From positions 5,952,001 through 6,016,000 of the forward strand of contig JAPFFF010000007.1 in assembly GCA_039105265.1 (NCBI GenBank): DNA of 64,000 nucleotides. The letters run 5' to 3'. Each line of letters opens with the position of its first letter. Position 1 is the first letter of the stretch. The notes under the pieces were generated by a model. That model saw only the letters and a program-made list of their open reading frames with translations, ran no database searches and was not told the origin of the DNA. The position numbers were made by a program, and so were the translations under genes. Positions 17,661 through 27,519 of the stretch are shown in pieces. The DNA comes from Tritrichomonas musculus (Eukaryota > Parabasalia > Tritrichomonadida > Tritrichomonadidae).

Positions 17661-18009
17661 CAAAAATTAAATATTCAACTTTATTATATTTTATTATCTA
17701 GATAAATATAACGTTCAAATCTAGAATGAAAATCTTCAGAGATTATTTTCGTTTCTGTATATTCCATATTTGCATTATGTAATTTTATATACGAGGATTA
17801 TAATATTTTTAATGTAAAAGCTAAACAGTTTCAAAAAATATTTGTTCAATTATAAAGAAAACATTTTTGATAACACCATCATTCTTTATATAATCTCCTA
17901 AAAAATCAGTAATATTCTCATATAATTTCACGAAATGCCAAAAAGTAGATTTAGATTTGCTTATCCTTTTAAAATTTATAAAACAATAGTTGCATACAAA
18001 ATAAAAATA
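17661..18009. other. AT-rich spacer
   Basis: No gene, hairpin or repeat of note; the 3' flank of the convergent membrane-protein gene. Confidence 0.5.
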
Positions 18010-18753
18010 TTAAATAAGTTGAGAAAATTGAACTTCAGAAGGTGAAGAGTAACCAAAAACTTCGAAAAATGTTAATGCCTGCAAGACAATAAGAAGAGGA
18101 GTAGTAATAATCAAAGGAGATGTAAAAAATACAAATAAATAAGAAATTAATATTACAGAAAAATATTTTGGAGAAAATGAAGCTGCAGCGCTCCATATAA
18201 AACAATATCCGATTGAAAGTTGGGGATCTTCAAACAACAGGAATTGAGCATTTCCAAATAACCAATTTAAAAAAAAACCGAAAAACATATATATCACTGC
18301 CCATACCAGATCTGATGAAAGTAGTGCTTGTGCAATCGCTACAGGCGAGGCAAGAATGATATCTGTTAAAAACATTGAGAGAAAAATCCGCCATGTCATG
18401 ATATTTCTGATACCCATTATATCAGAGAGAACAAGTTCATTTCCTCGACTCTTCATACAACAAATAACCACATTGAGAACACATGTATTAAGAATTGATC
18501 GCCAAATACGTATTGGCCAATTGGCTGTTAGTTGAACTAATATAAGATAACTTGATATTGGAGAATCTTTATCGAGAGTCCATTGAAAAACAAGAAGTCC
18601 AGCATTCCCAATGGCTTCTGCAACAAAGTAAGCAAGAAGTAAAATGAAAAAATTCATTTTATTTTTAGATGTTATATAGCATGCTCTTTTTAGATTCTGA
18701 TAAAATGATTTTGGAGTTCCCAATCCAAATCTTTTATGCCTCCATTCTTGCAT
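18010..18753 (-). CDS. Multi-pass membrane protein, family not recognised
   Basis: 247 residues from the first in-frame ATG at 18,753. The frame stays open for another 18 or more codons upstream (coding for NRNAPLFDGSLSEATKQ) without an ATG, so an upstream exon or non-ATG start cannot be excluded. About six hydrophobic segments are visible, including FFILLLAYFVAEAIGNAGLL, IFLSMFLTDIILASPVAIAQ, AVIYMFFGFFLNWLF and YFSVILISYLFVFFTSPLII. There is no signal peptide and no glycosylation-rich loop. It is probably an endomembrane protein. I do not recognise the family. Confidence 0.7.
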   Translation of the reverse strand: MQEWRHKRFGLGTPKSFYQNLKRACYITSKNKMNFFILLLAYFVAEAIGNAGLLVFQWTLDKDSPISSYLILVQLTANWPIRIWRSILNTCVLNVVICCMKSRGNELVLSDIMGIRNIMTWRIFLSMFLTDIILASPVAIAQALLSSDLVWAVIYMFFGFFLNWLFGNAQFLLFEDPQLSIGYCFIWSAAASFSPKYFSVILISYLFVFFTSPLIITTPLLIVLQALTFFEVFGYSSPSEVQFSQLI

Positions 18754-18807
18754 TTGCTTAGTTGCCTCCGAGAGGGAGCCATCGAAAAGAGGTGCGTTTC
18801 TATTCAA

Positions 18808-19111
18808 AATATAATTTGAATTTTGATAGAATTCTATTTAATTTTTCTTAAATAAAACCAAAAATTATTTTTCAAATTTATGATCAGGATTATTATATTG
18901 AGTGAAATTTAAATATGAAAACCTTTTAATACATGTTCTTCATTCTACAATTAAAATATTGAATCTTATTCTTACTGATTCAGAATGATATACGGGATTT
19001 GATTTAAATGATTTGAATTTTTAAAGATAGATGATTGATCGAATTGATTTAAAACACAACGATTTTGCCAGATTAATAATACATCATATGCTTGTTCTTT
19101 TGGTCATATTC
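18808..19111. other. AT-rich spacer
   Basis: Upstream flank of the membrane-protein gene. No coding or repeat signal is recognised except the edge of the inverted-repeat element to the right. Confidence 0.4.
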
Positions 19112-19118
19112 TTCAGAG

Positions 19119-19506
19119 TTGCCCTTCGGAGGTTTTAAAAATTACGTTTGGTTTAAACTTTTTCAATAAAATAGACCAAGAAAAAAAATCAATTACGTTT
19201 TACGATTACGTCTACGTGAAAAAAATTAGAATACGACTTTTTTAGAAAAAGTTAATATAAAGTTGACTTTGAAAAATTATAATATTGATCTTTAAATTTA
19301 AATATTTTGCCCTTTCAAATTTGAGAGCTTTAACTTAGAGGAAAAATTAAAATTGAGGCTAAAGTATTGAGTTCGAAACTAAACCTCTTTGCTTTTTTTT
19401 ATTTTTAAATAAATTATGTAATTACGTTTCATTTCGGCTATTTTTACATTTTAATACGTCTTTTTATTGAATTTTATAAAATTCCAATTACGTCCGAAGG
19501 GTAAAA
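19119..19506. mobile_element. MITE-like element with CCCTTCGGA inverted ends
   Basis: The left end TTGCCCTTCGGA (19,119-19,130) and right end TCCGAAGGGTAA (19,493-19,504) are imperfect inverted repeats, with weaker similarity continuing inward (AATTACGT on both sides). Both ends are flanked by the direct repeat TTCAGAG (19,112-19,118 and 19,507-19,513), consistent with a target duplication. The interior is AT-rich and non-coding. At about 390 bp with no gene it fits a non-autonomous DNA transposon. It lies directly upstream of the ubiquitin-like gene and may contribute its promoter region. Confidence 0.5.
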
Positions 19507-19574
19507 TTCAGAGATTATGTTGTAATTTAGCCAGATAACTTTTTGAATAAGTATCAAAATTAATTAAAAATTTA

Positions 19575-20279
19575 ATGAACTTGAACATAACAATTAAATA
19601 TGGGGGCGACGGCTCCACATCTCAAATAAATGATGTTCCTTCTGCATGCACTATTTCCAAATTGAAAAAAATAGTAGCACAAATCAACAAAATGGAGAAT
19701 ACAGTACCAATTCGTCTTGTACAACGAGGGATGATCTTGTTAGATAATCAGAAAATTGGTGATCTTTATCTTAACAATGAAAAATCTCTCACTATTTATG
19801 CGACAGGTATTCCAGGAAAAATACATAAATCAACATCGTCAAACGTGAATCTTAGAACTCCAGGACAATTAAATACGCCAATTGTAAACAATAACGCCAA
19901 TGACTTACAGAATCAAAAACCACCAATTGTTGATCGAGTCAAAGATTTTATAAATCAAAATAAAAAAGGCCTTATTATGAGCATTTCTATAATTATATTA
20001 ACTTTTTCGTTGGCATATGCAGGAATTGAAAGGAATGGGACAAAGATACCAAGACCGAAAACGTATTTTTCAAGTGGAATTCACAGTTTAATGAACGGAC
20101 AAATTAGTAAAGAAGGATCTTTACTGATTTTTGGTGCTGTTTTGTTTTTAGTTTGGATAGCGTATATCATTAAGAAGATTGGATTTGACTCGTTTAAAAA
20201 GTGCACAATACTGTTCTTTTTGTCACTTCTTCCGAATTTCGATGTTGAAAGTTTTCGAAATGAACATAACTTACGTTAA
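19575..20279 (+). CDS. Ubiquitin-like domain membrane protein
   Basis: 234 residues. Residues 1-78 read as a ubiquitin fold (beta-grasp): MNLNITIKYGG, then SKLKKIVAQINK as the helix, then PIRLVQRGMILLDNQKIGDL, matching the ubiquitin 'lif.Gk.L.d..tl.dy' segment. A disordered Asn/Pro linker follows (about 80-125). Then come hydrophobic segments: GLIMSISIIILTFSLAYAGI (about 135-155), LLIFGAVLFLVWIAYII (about 183-200) and a shorter CTILFFLSLLPNF. The layout, an N-terminal cytosolic UBL and C-terminal membrane anchors, is like ER-membrane UBL proteins such as the HERP/DSC type, but orthology is not claimed. There is no C-terminal Gly-Gly for conjugation. Confidence 0.75.
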   Translation: MNLNITIKYGGDGSTSQINDVPSACTISKLKKIVAQINKMENTVPIRLVQRGMILLDNQKIGDLYLNNEKSLTIYATGIPGKIHKSTSSNVNLRTPGQLNTPIVNNNANDLQNQKPPIVDRVKDFINQNKKGLIMSISIIILTFSLAYAGIERNGTKIPRPKTYFSSGIHSLMNGQISKEGSLLIFGAVLFLVWIAYIIKKIGFDSFKKCTILFFLSLLPNFDVESFRNEHNLR

Positions 20280-20319
20280 ATGTAATCAATATTATTATTA
20301 TTGTATTTTTTTAATATTT

Positions 20320-20321
<2 letters not shown>

Positions 20322-20350
<29 letters not shown>
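20322..20350. repeat. T homopolymer, 29 bp
   Basis: An uninterrupted run of T 42 bp after the ubiquitin-like gene. It is probably part of its 3' region. A similar run occurs at 60,501-60,531. Confidence 0.8.
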
Positions 20351-20431
20351 GAAAAAGTCATGGTAAATTAAATGTGCCATGAAACGTAAAAATTAGAGTA
20401 TATTTTTTGATCTATATATTCAATTTTTCGC

Positions 20432-21165
20432 AGAAGGGGCGAAGCTCTTCGACCGTTAACCTTTTTCATTTTATGATAGTTATATTGCAATATTAATTAT
20501 TTATTTATAATGAATACATTTTATAAAATATATTTGAACAAATGTTATAAGCATTAATGTGTAAAAAATTCAAGATAATGCTATTTTAAATCAAAAAAAT
20601 TGAATGAAAAACTTCTTTTTGCTCAGAAAGTAAAAAACATAATTTTCTATGTGAACTTCAACACGATGTTATAAAACGCAATAAAAATAAATAAAAATAC
20701 ATTTATTAATGTAAGATATAAAATTGTATGCCAATTTATATGGCCAATCTTTTGATATCAAAATTATTTCATAATATTTGGCTTTTTTAGAACAAATAAT
20801 ATTAAATATTTAATCAATAATCGAGATTATTTAAAATACAAAAAGAATTATCTTTAAATTTTAAGCATATATCCAAAAAACAACGAACAAAAATTAAAAG
20901 AAAAAAATTCAATGAATTCAAAAAGTTTGGAAATTTTATAAAATAATCATAAAATTTTAAAAAAATTAAACCGTTTTTAATATGGTCAATATTTACTTAC
21001 ACGATTAACAATTCAATGATTTTTATAAAAATAAAAATACCTATATCTTTTTTTCACCTTATAAAAATGGATACAATTTGGAAAAATAATCTTAACAGCA
21101 AATAAATATAATGATATAAAATTATAAAATGAATCATATTGAAAATCAGGAGCTTCGCCCCTTCT
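20432..21165. mobile_element. MITE-like inverted-repeat unit with GAAGGGGCGAAGCTC ends
   Basis: AGAAGGGGCGAAGCTC (20,432-20,447) occurs in exact reverse complement at 21,150-21,165 (GAGCTTCGCCCCTTCT). Weaker similarity continues inward (tcattttat). The 700 bp between are extremely AT-rich and have no gene. The inverted pair is about the only GC-rich sequence in the spacer, which makes chance unlikely. I could not find a clear target duplication. A very long hairpin RNA or a MITE are both possible. Confidence 0.4.
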
Positions 21166-21519
21166 TTTTTCGCCTTTAAGAATATTTATTTTACCTATTA
21201 AATTGTATGTACAACTTTCAAATTAATACATATTTATTATTTATTAAAATGATTTTAAATTTTTTAAGTGAGATAAAGTTAAACAAAAAAAAAAATTATG
21301 GTATGAAATCATTGAAAATTTTCTATATGATTCTTTTTAATTTTTTTGAAAAAAATTCAATAATTATTTTATCGTGCATATATCAATGTATATTTGTTTT
21401 TATCATTGTTTTATTGACTTGATATGAGTTTTAGAATTATTGATAAAATCCATAATAATAAAAAAAAAAACGATATGGTTAACACATTTTTTATTAACCT
21501 ATTTTGATTATTTATATAA
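21166..21519. other. AT-rich spacer upstream of the adaptin gene
   Basis: A 71-codon AT-rich frame (21,207-21,422) is judged random because it is Ile/Phe/Asn-biased like the spacer itself. No initiator-like TCATT/TCACT is seen within 20 nt of the adaptin ATG. Confidence 0.4.
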
Positions 21520-24126
21520 ATGAATTTCTTAGATTCGAGCGTACGCGAAGAAATATCGAAACTTCGAAACTTCCTCGATTCAAATGAGCCACGTAAGCGT
21601 AAGAGGGGTATTAGAAAAGTTGTTTCGCTTATGCGATCTGGCGAGACATCAGTTAGTGAGCTTTTTACATCCGTACTCAGATGTGTTGGAACCAACAACA
21701 TTACAACGAAGAAGCTTATTTACATATATTTAGTCAATTTTTCTAAAAATGAACCAGAACAATCAATCATGGCTGTTAACGCTTTTATAAAAGACTCAGA
21801 AGATCCAAATCCAATTATTCGTGCATTAGCAGTTCGAACAATGTGCCGAATTAAGATTGAAACCGTTGCCGAATACATGTTAATTCCTCTTAAGAAATGC
21901 TTATCCGATTCAAATGCTTACGTTAGAAAAACAGCTGCTTTAGCAGTTGCTAAATTATATGAGATCATACCAGAATCAGTTGAAAATACAGATCTTTTAA
22001 ATATACTTCTAACATTACTTAAGGATGATAATCCTATGGTTGTTTCAAATTCTGCAGCTGCGCTTATAGAAATTAATGAACATCGAGCAACACCATTTTT
22101 CATTTTAAATCAAGCCAATATATCACCTCTTCTTTCAGCCACCACACAATGTTCTGAATGGGTTCTCATAATGATATTAGATTCAATTTCACATTATCAG
22201 CCTCCAACTGCTGAGGAATCGAATTTTTTAATAGATAGACTTACACCACTGATGAAGCATTCAAATCCTGCTGTTGTTGTTGGCGCCTTCAGATGCATAT
22301 ATTTATTTATGGAACAAAATAAACAGGATTATTCCACAATTTTCAATCAAATATTGCCACCATTTGTTAGTTTAGTTTCATCTGAAGATCCAGAAATCGC
22401 TTATGTGGTTTTGCGAAGCATATCGCTATTTGTCAAAAAATATCCAAAAAGCCTTTCAAAAGATATTCGTTACTTCTTTTGCAAATACAATGATCCATGC
22501 TATGTGAAAGTCGAGAAACTTGACATCGTCGTGTCTCTTGTATCGCCTAATAACACTTTAATTGTTGTCAACGAACTTGAAGAATATTGTAACGATGTTG
22601 ATGTCTTATTTGTCAAAAAAACTATAGAAAGCCTAGGAAAAATCGCAATGAAAGTTCAAGTTGTCTCACGTCACATTGTTGACATTCTTGTCAACCAATT
22701 AACCGACAGCAAAGCAAGTTATGCCATTGAAGCAGCAATTCTAGTTTTCAAAGATCTTTTCAGAATCTTTCCAGGTGAATTTGAATCAGTAATCACCCGC
22801 ATACTTTCACATTGCGAAGGTGTCAAAGAATCTGAAAGTCGGGCAGCAGTTGTTTGGATGCTTGGCCAATACTCACCTATCATAGAAAATGTTGATACTC
22901 TCATCGATCCGTACCTTGATAGTTTTAGCGACGAAAACCCAGAAGTACAAGTTCAAATCATTACTTCTATTGTAAAAATTTTCCTCGACAGAGGTGATGT
23001 AGTTAAAGACCAATTACAATTTGTTCTTGAAGAAGCAACCAAAGAGAACATCATGCCGGATGTTCGTAACAAAGCTTTAATTTACTGGCGTTTGTTAACA
23101 CTCAATCGTGATGATGCACGTGATATTGTTGTTCGAGAATGCTTATTCAAATTGAATGATCCAAATAGTAACATTCCTTCTAAATTTTTGAAAGATGAAC
23201 TTGATAAAGTTTCGCTTGATGTGATAATTAGTAATATGGGCCGTGTTAGTGGAGTCTTTCACGTCCTTCCTGAAGATTTTGTGAAAGAGCAACTCTTTAA
23301 GGACGATCATGATGATGACGAACAACTTAATCAACAAGTTCATCTCAATCAAAATAACACTTTGATTGATGTTTCACACAATATTCAAAATGACCTATTA
23401 AGAAATTGGAAAAAGGCACTCATTAAAGATGATGATAATGTTATCGACATTTTTGCAGACTGGGAAGTAAACAAATTATACATAAAAGTTGTAAACAAAA
23501 GTTATGGATTTAGCTCAGAACCAGAATCAAATGCAAGTTCTGAATTAGGAAATTTCGCAATTGCAATCAATTCCAATTGCATTGGCTTAGAATTGGACAA
23601 TGAGAAAGGGCCGATTTCATTCCCTCAACAAATTGGTTATGGCGAATCTTTCGAAGTTTGCCTAAATCTGAAAACTTCCCCAGAGTGCGTTAAATTTGAT
23701 AACATAAATTTAGAAGTAGCACTCAGAACTTCAAAAGGAACTAAAATGTTTGATGTTCCAATTGATCTTTCATACTTTGCAACTCATTACGAACAACAAC
23801 AAATCGAAGGAAATTGCTTACTTTTCGATAAAATGTGGGACGAATTAGGAAATCAAAATCAAATGATTGGCAGTTTGACCGATACTGAAATTGCTGATAA
23901 CCCAATTCTTTCTGGAAGAGGATTGACAGTGGCCGATAGGGAAGTCAGTATGAACCAAACTGTACTAGAACTTGCTTTCTGCTTGCCAATTAATCTCACA
24001 TACCTTGCAAAAGTAATCCAAAAGGAATCAAACATAAACGTTGAAATAAGAGGAAATAACTTGCTTTTCCCTTTATTGCAAGAAAATCTTAGAAATTTAT
24101 TCTGCAAAGAATCAAGTACAATTTAA
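21520..24126 (+). CDS. AP-complex beta adaptin (beta subunit of a clathrin-type adaptor)
   Basis: 868 residues, intronless. Residues 1 to about 570 are an alpha-solenoid trunk of HEAT/armadillo repeats typical of beta adaptins, with the conserved block LIYIYLVNFSKNEPEQSIMA, then VNAFIKDSEDPNPIIRALAV and RTMCRI, then AYVRKTAALAVAKLYEI. A short acidic hinge (HDDDEQLNQQ) near 590-620 lacks an obvious clathrin box. The rest, about 640-868, has the size of an appendage. Beta subunits bind cargo dileucine signals and, in AP-1/AP-2, clathrin. The conserved trunk suggests the AP-1/2 beta type, while the lack of a visible clathrin box leaves AP-4 possible. It acts at Golgi, endosome or plasma membrane. 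Confidence 0.9.
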   Translation: MNFLDSSVREEISKLRNFLDSNEPRKRKRGIRKVVSLMRSGETSVSELFTSVLRCVGTNNITTKKLIYIYLVNFSKNEPEQSIMAVNAFIKDSEDPNPIIRALAVRTMCRIKIETVAEYMLIPLKKCLSDSNAYVRKTAALAVAKLYEIIPESVENTDLLNILLTLLKDDNPMVVSNSAAALIEINEHRATPFFILNQANISPLLSATTQCSEWVLIMILDSISHYQPPTAEESNFLIDRLTPLMKHSNPAVVVGAFRCIYLFMEQNKQDYSTIFNQILPPFVSLVSSEDPEIAYVVLRSISLFVKKYPKSLSKDIRYFFCKYNDPCYVKVEKLDIVVSLVSPNNTLIVVNELEEYCNDVDVLFVKKTIESLGKIAMKVQVVSRHIVDILVNQLTDSKASYAIEAAILVFKDLFRIFPGEFESVITRILSHCEGVKESESRAAVVWMLGQYSPIIENVDTLIDPYLDSFSDENPEVQVQIITSIVKIFLDRGDVVKDQLQFVLEEATKENIMPDVRNKALIYWRLLTLNRDDARDIVVRECLFKLNDPNSNIPSKFLKDELDKVSLDVIISNMGRVSGVFHVLPEDFVKEQLFKDDHDDDEQLNQQVHLNQNNTLIDVSHNIQNDLLRNWKKALIKDDDNVIDIFADWEVNKLYIKVVNKSYGFSSEPESNASSELGNFAIAINSNCIGLELDNEKGPISFPQQIGYGESFEVCLNLKTSPECVKFDNINLEVALRTSKGTKMFDVPIDLSYFATHYEQQQIEGNCLLFDKMWDELGNQNQMIGSLTDTEIADNPILSGRGLTVADREVSMNQTVLELAFCLPINLTYLAKVIQKESNINVEIRGNNLLFPLLQENLRNLFCKESSTI

Positions 24127-24325
24127 TTATGAACAAATATTCAATAATTGGGAATTTATGTTATAATAAATTAATTTTTCCTGTATTTTTTATTGTTTAC
24201 ACATTTTTAACATTACTTTTTTTTACATAAAAATGCTAATGGTAAGCTTACCCGCGACACATTTTTTGAAAAATGCAAAACAATTTAATATTAAGTATTT
24301 TCATTTTTTTTTTTATGATTAAGCA

Positions 24326-24399
24326 GCCTTCGTAGCTCAGTCGGCTAGAGCATCGGACTTTTAATCCGAGTGTCGCGGGTTCGAGTCCCGTCGGAGGCA
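24326..24399 (+). tRNA. tRNA-Lys (anticodon TTT)
   Basis: A complete 74-nt cloverleaf. The acceptor GCCTTCG pairs with CGGAGGC with discriminator A. The D arm has GCTC/GAGC. The anticodon arm TCGGA/TCCGA encloses the loop CTTTTAA, giving anticodon TTT for lysine. The T arm GCGGG/CCCGT has loop TTCGAGT. The A box (TAGCTCAGTCGG) and B box (GGTTCGAGTCC) match eukaryotic polymerase III promoters, and a T-rich terminator follows from 24,400. There is no intron. CCA is not encoded, as expected for eukaryotes. Confidence 0.97.
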
Positions 24400-24582
24400 T
24401 TTTTTTCCATATAAGAGAATATTTGAATTTCTTTTCCTCTTTTATTCATATCTATGTTCATTCTTATTTTTAATTTTATAAGTATGAATTAAACAAGTTC
24501 AATCGGTTCTTTTCACAATACAATTAATATAAGATATATCTAAAAACATTGTTTAATTTTCACATGATAATAACAAAATTTT

Positions 24583-26325
24583 TTAAATTGCATTCAGCAA
24601 AGTAGCAACCATCCCTTCTGGATTTTTTTTGGCAGGTATAGCTAACAAAGAATTCAAAAATGTCTTAAAAGATATAAATTGCTGATAATTTTGATGAAGT
24701 TCATCGACATCCATTTCAGATGCATGATCACAAAAGTTCGTGGCAAAATCAAATATCGCTAATATTTCAGATGAGATACTATCTTGATCAGATAAAATTG
24801 CTATTGACATATAATCAACAAAGTCATTATGAGCATTAATTAATTCTTCAAATTGGGCTGCATTATTGAGCCTATTAGTTAATTTGAAAAGACCAGTTTC
24901 AATAGCGCTAAAAGTAATTTGATATAAAGAGATAAAAAACTGATTAAGATGCATTCTTAGTTCTGTATATTTTCTTCCAAATTTCATTGTTGCTAGGCGA
25001 TAAATTATAATTCGAATTTTTAGTATCCATTGGTAATATTTCAAATAGATTTTCAATTGGGAAGAAGTTATAATCCTTCTCAAACGAGAAGGAATAACAA
25101 CAGCAATTGAATTTGGTGGAATAAAACGATATTCAAAGAAAGGAACACTTTTTAGATATTGTTGAAAAAGAATTGTTGCTTGATCATATCGATAGTATCC
25201 ATTAACGTAATTGATGTGAATGTCTCCGCGTTTCATTAAATATAAAGATGAGAGAAGTTCAATAACATCTAGCAAATTTTGATCTTTAAGTATAAAGGTA
25301 ACTAGTTCTTTCTGCGACTTCTTTGCCGGCTCCCACAGGGGAGAAAGAAGAATTCGCTTGACAGCTTCATCAAGAGAAGAGTATGATTCACTTTCAGCTT
25401 TTTCATCATGTGGAGCTCTTGGTAATGAAATTGACCAGGCAGCAGCTCTGAAATTTGATATTGCCTCGTTTGGTGTTTCTGCAACAGGAACTTCTGAAGG
25501 AAGAAGAAGCTCAAATGAAATTATATTTTGTGGCATTTGATATGATATGCTATCTTGAACGTTGTCAGGGATGTTTTCTTCATTTGAGGTAGGCTTTTCA
25601 ATTTTCATTGGAGGCGCTTTAATTAATAAAGCTGTTGCAGCTCTTGCTATATCATCAGCAAATTCTTTCGGAACAGCGGTTGGAAGATCGATAACATTAA
25701 CAACATTTTTTTCGTCGATATGAATGAAAAAATCGGGAGCTCGTAGAACTGCTGAGTTATGAACATTTATTGCTTCTTTACAAAGTTCAAAAAATAAGTG
25801 AAGGCACATAACTGATATATTCATCATCTGCTTTGACCCGGAACGGGCTTTTGCAAAGGCTATTTCAATCGGATGAGCTGAATTTACTAGTTCAAGAGCT
25901 GAATTAAGTTCGAGAAAGATGGGCCTCATTTGAAAAATAAATTGTAATAGACTTTTTGTTTTTACTTTTTCTAGTGATTGATAAAAAGGCGTAATAACAT
26001 TTTTTTCAACTGCTTCTTGAAGAACAGATTGTAAAGATGATCGGGATACTCTTGTAACAAACAATTTTATACTATAAAAATTTGATGCCGCTTTTAATGG
26101 AAAAGATAACAAGCTGGAAAGCGATGCAGCTGTATGATCTATTGTACCAACATTTTTATCGAGTGTAAATATACCGTTTTCTTCACGAATAAATTCTGAA
26201 CTTGATAAATGAAAAAACAAAGAACGTAGAGATTCAACAAGGAATTCTTCTGACACCAATTCGATTTTTAATGGCGTTATCTTGTTTAAATAAATTGATA
26301 AATGCGGATCTTTTCTTTCATTCAT
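24583..26325 (-). CDS. Gamma-tubulin complex component (GCP/Spc97-Spc98 family)
   Basis: 580 residues. The C-terminal half matches the GCP fold. LLSSLYLMKRGDIHI corresponds to the 'L+~~fLl~~GDf' block. IYLKYYQWILKIRIIIYRL and ELRMHLNQFFISLYQITFSA correspond to 'mr~~m~hfl~nlq~Y'. ELINAHNDFVDYM is the hallmark 'eli~aH~~yl~~i'. The N-terminal half is divergent and has an acidic/Pro linker near residues 220-270. GCPs form the gamma-tubulin small complex or ring that nucleates microtubules at basal bodies and spindle poles. It is shorter than most GCP2/3 and of the size of GCP4. The specific paralogue is not assigned. Stop and start are clear, and TCATT lies 3 nt before the ATG. Confidence 0.8.
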   Translation of the reverse strand: MNERKDPHLSIYLNKITPLKIELVSEEFLVESLRSLFFHLSSSEFIREENGIFTLDKNVGTIDHTAASLSSLLSFPLKAASNFYSIKLFVTRVSRSSLQSVLQEAVEKNVITPFYQSLEKVKTKSLLQFIFQMRPIFLELNSALELVNSAHPIEIAFAKARSGSKQMMNISVMCLHLFFELCKEAINVHNSAVLRAPDFFIHIDEKNVVNVIDLPTAVPKEFADDIARAATALLIKAPPMKIEKPTSNEENIPDNVQDSISYQMPQNIISFELLLPSEVPVAETPNEAISNFRAAAWSISLPRAPHDEKAESESYSSLDEAVKRILLSPLWEPAKKSQKELVTFILKDQNLLDVIELLSSLYLMKRGDIHINYVNGYYRYDQATILFQQYLKSVPFFEYRFIPPNSIAVVIPSRLRRIITSSQLKIYLKYYQWILKIRIIIYRLATMKFGRKYTELRMHLNQFFISLYQITFSAIETGLFKLTNRLNNAAQFEELINAHNDFVDYMSIAILSDQDSISSEILAIFDFATNFCDHASEMDVDELHQNYQQFISFKTFLNSLLAIPAKKNPEGMVATLLNAI

Positions 26326-26326
26326 G

Positions 26327-26331
26327 AATGA
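26327..26331 (-). promoter_or_regulatory. TCATT initiator-like element of the GCP gene
   Basis: On the minus strand the sequence reads G-TCATT-C-ATG. The putative A+1 is at 26,329, giving an unusually short leader of a few nt. It matches the trichomonad initiator consensus, but the spacing is at the short extreme. Confidence 0.35.
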
Positions 26332-26558
26332 CGTTTATTAATTATAAAAAACATAATTTTATTATAAAAAACGTTGATATCTGAATAAAAAAATATAATA
26401 TTCAAAGTTAAAATATTTTTTTATAATAAGGAATTAATGACTATTAATATATTCTATTTTTATATTATTGTTACACCTATTTTAAATTTCAGATCACTTT
26501 TGTGGATTATTCTTTGAAATAACTTTTTGTATTAGAGAAGAAAACTATATATCTTAAT

Positions 26559-27173
26559 ATGATTGTGAATAAGACAAAACGCGGTAACGACTCCAAAATA
26601 ATTATACTTGGCGATACTTCTGTTGGGAAAACCAGCATTTTGATTCAGTTTAATTCAAACCATTTCGAATCTACGATAGAGAGCACAGTAGGCGCTTCGT
26701 TTTCCACAAAGGTTGTCGAAACATCAAATGGACCAGTTGAATTATTCATGTGGGACACAGCAGGACAAGAAAAATATAGATCTTTAATTCCAATGTACAC
26801 CAAAGGTGCTGTTGCAGCAATAATAGTTGTTGATGTGACAAGCCAATCAAGTATTAATTCTCTTGACATGTGGCTAAATATTGTTAAACAGAATTGCAGC
26901 TTGAAGACATGTAAAGTTTATTCAGTTGCTAATAAAATTGATTTAATAGATGATGTAGAAAATAATATTTCGATATCGAACGTCAAAAAATGGGCAAACG
27001 ATCATTCATTTCCTTTCTTTTGTACAACAGCCAAGGAATTTGATACTGTCCAACCTGTTTTCCAAAAAATAGCAGAAGATATTAGTATATCGCAAGGAAG
27101 CACTCAATTCGAATCAACTAGTTCGATGAATTTCAACGAGCAAAATGATAAAACTTCAAATTGTTGTAATTAA
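26559..27173 (+). CDS. Rab-family small GTPase
   Basis: 204 residues with P-loop GDTSVGKTS (about 18-26), effector region STVGASFSTK, WDTAGQEKYRS switch II, NKID specificity motif and a degenerate TTAK in place of SAK. It ends NCCN, so the cysteine pair for prenylation sits one residue from the end. The VGASF effector and WDTAGQE sequence resemble the Rab5/21/22 endocytic branch. It acts on endosomal membranes by analogy. It is divergent from the Rab at 16.5 kb and is not a recent duplicate. Confidence 0.92.
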   Translation: MIVNKTKRGNDSKIIILGDTSVGKTSILIQFNSNHFESTIESTVGASFSTKVVETSNGPVELFMWDTAGQEKYRSLIPMYTKGAVAAIIVVDVTSQSSINSLDMWLNIVKQNCSLKTCKVYSVANKIDLIDDVENNISISNVKKWANDHSFPFFCTTAKEFDTVQPVFQKIAEDISISQGSTQFESTSSMNFNEQNDKTSNCCN

Positions 27174-27519
27174 ATTTTTCTCAAAAAAGATAATAATTTA
27201 TGAATTTAAGCAATCAATCTTGTATCTCCTAAAGTGTTTTATTATATTTATTTTTGTTTTGCTGTAAAATATATCTAATTTTTTTTAGAATTAAACATAA
27301 ATATTTTGTATAGTAAAATTTAATATTTGTATAAGATATATAAATTAAAAAAATATCTTCAATAAGCTCATAAATTTCAAAGAAATTCTTCAACAAAAAA
27401 AATTCATTGTTAATACAAATTATTGGTAATTATTTATAATTGATATAACATTCAAAATTTGATAAGTTTTTTCTCAAATTTTTTTTTCTGATAAATCTAA
27501 TGAAAATATTGAGAGTTTT
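27174..27519. other. AT-rich spacer
   Basis: No gene or repeat recognised; the 3' flank of the Rab gene. Confidence 0.5.

Noticed and set aside
21207-21422. 71-codon frame upstream of the adaptin gene
   Set aside because: Composition equals that of the AT-rich spacer and no conserved segment is seen.
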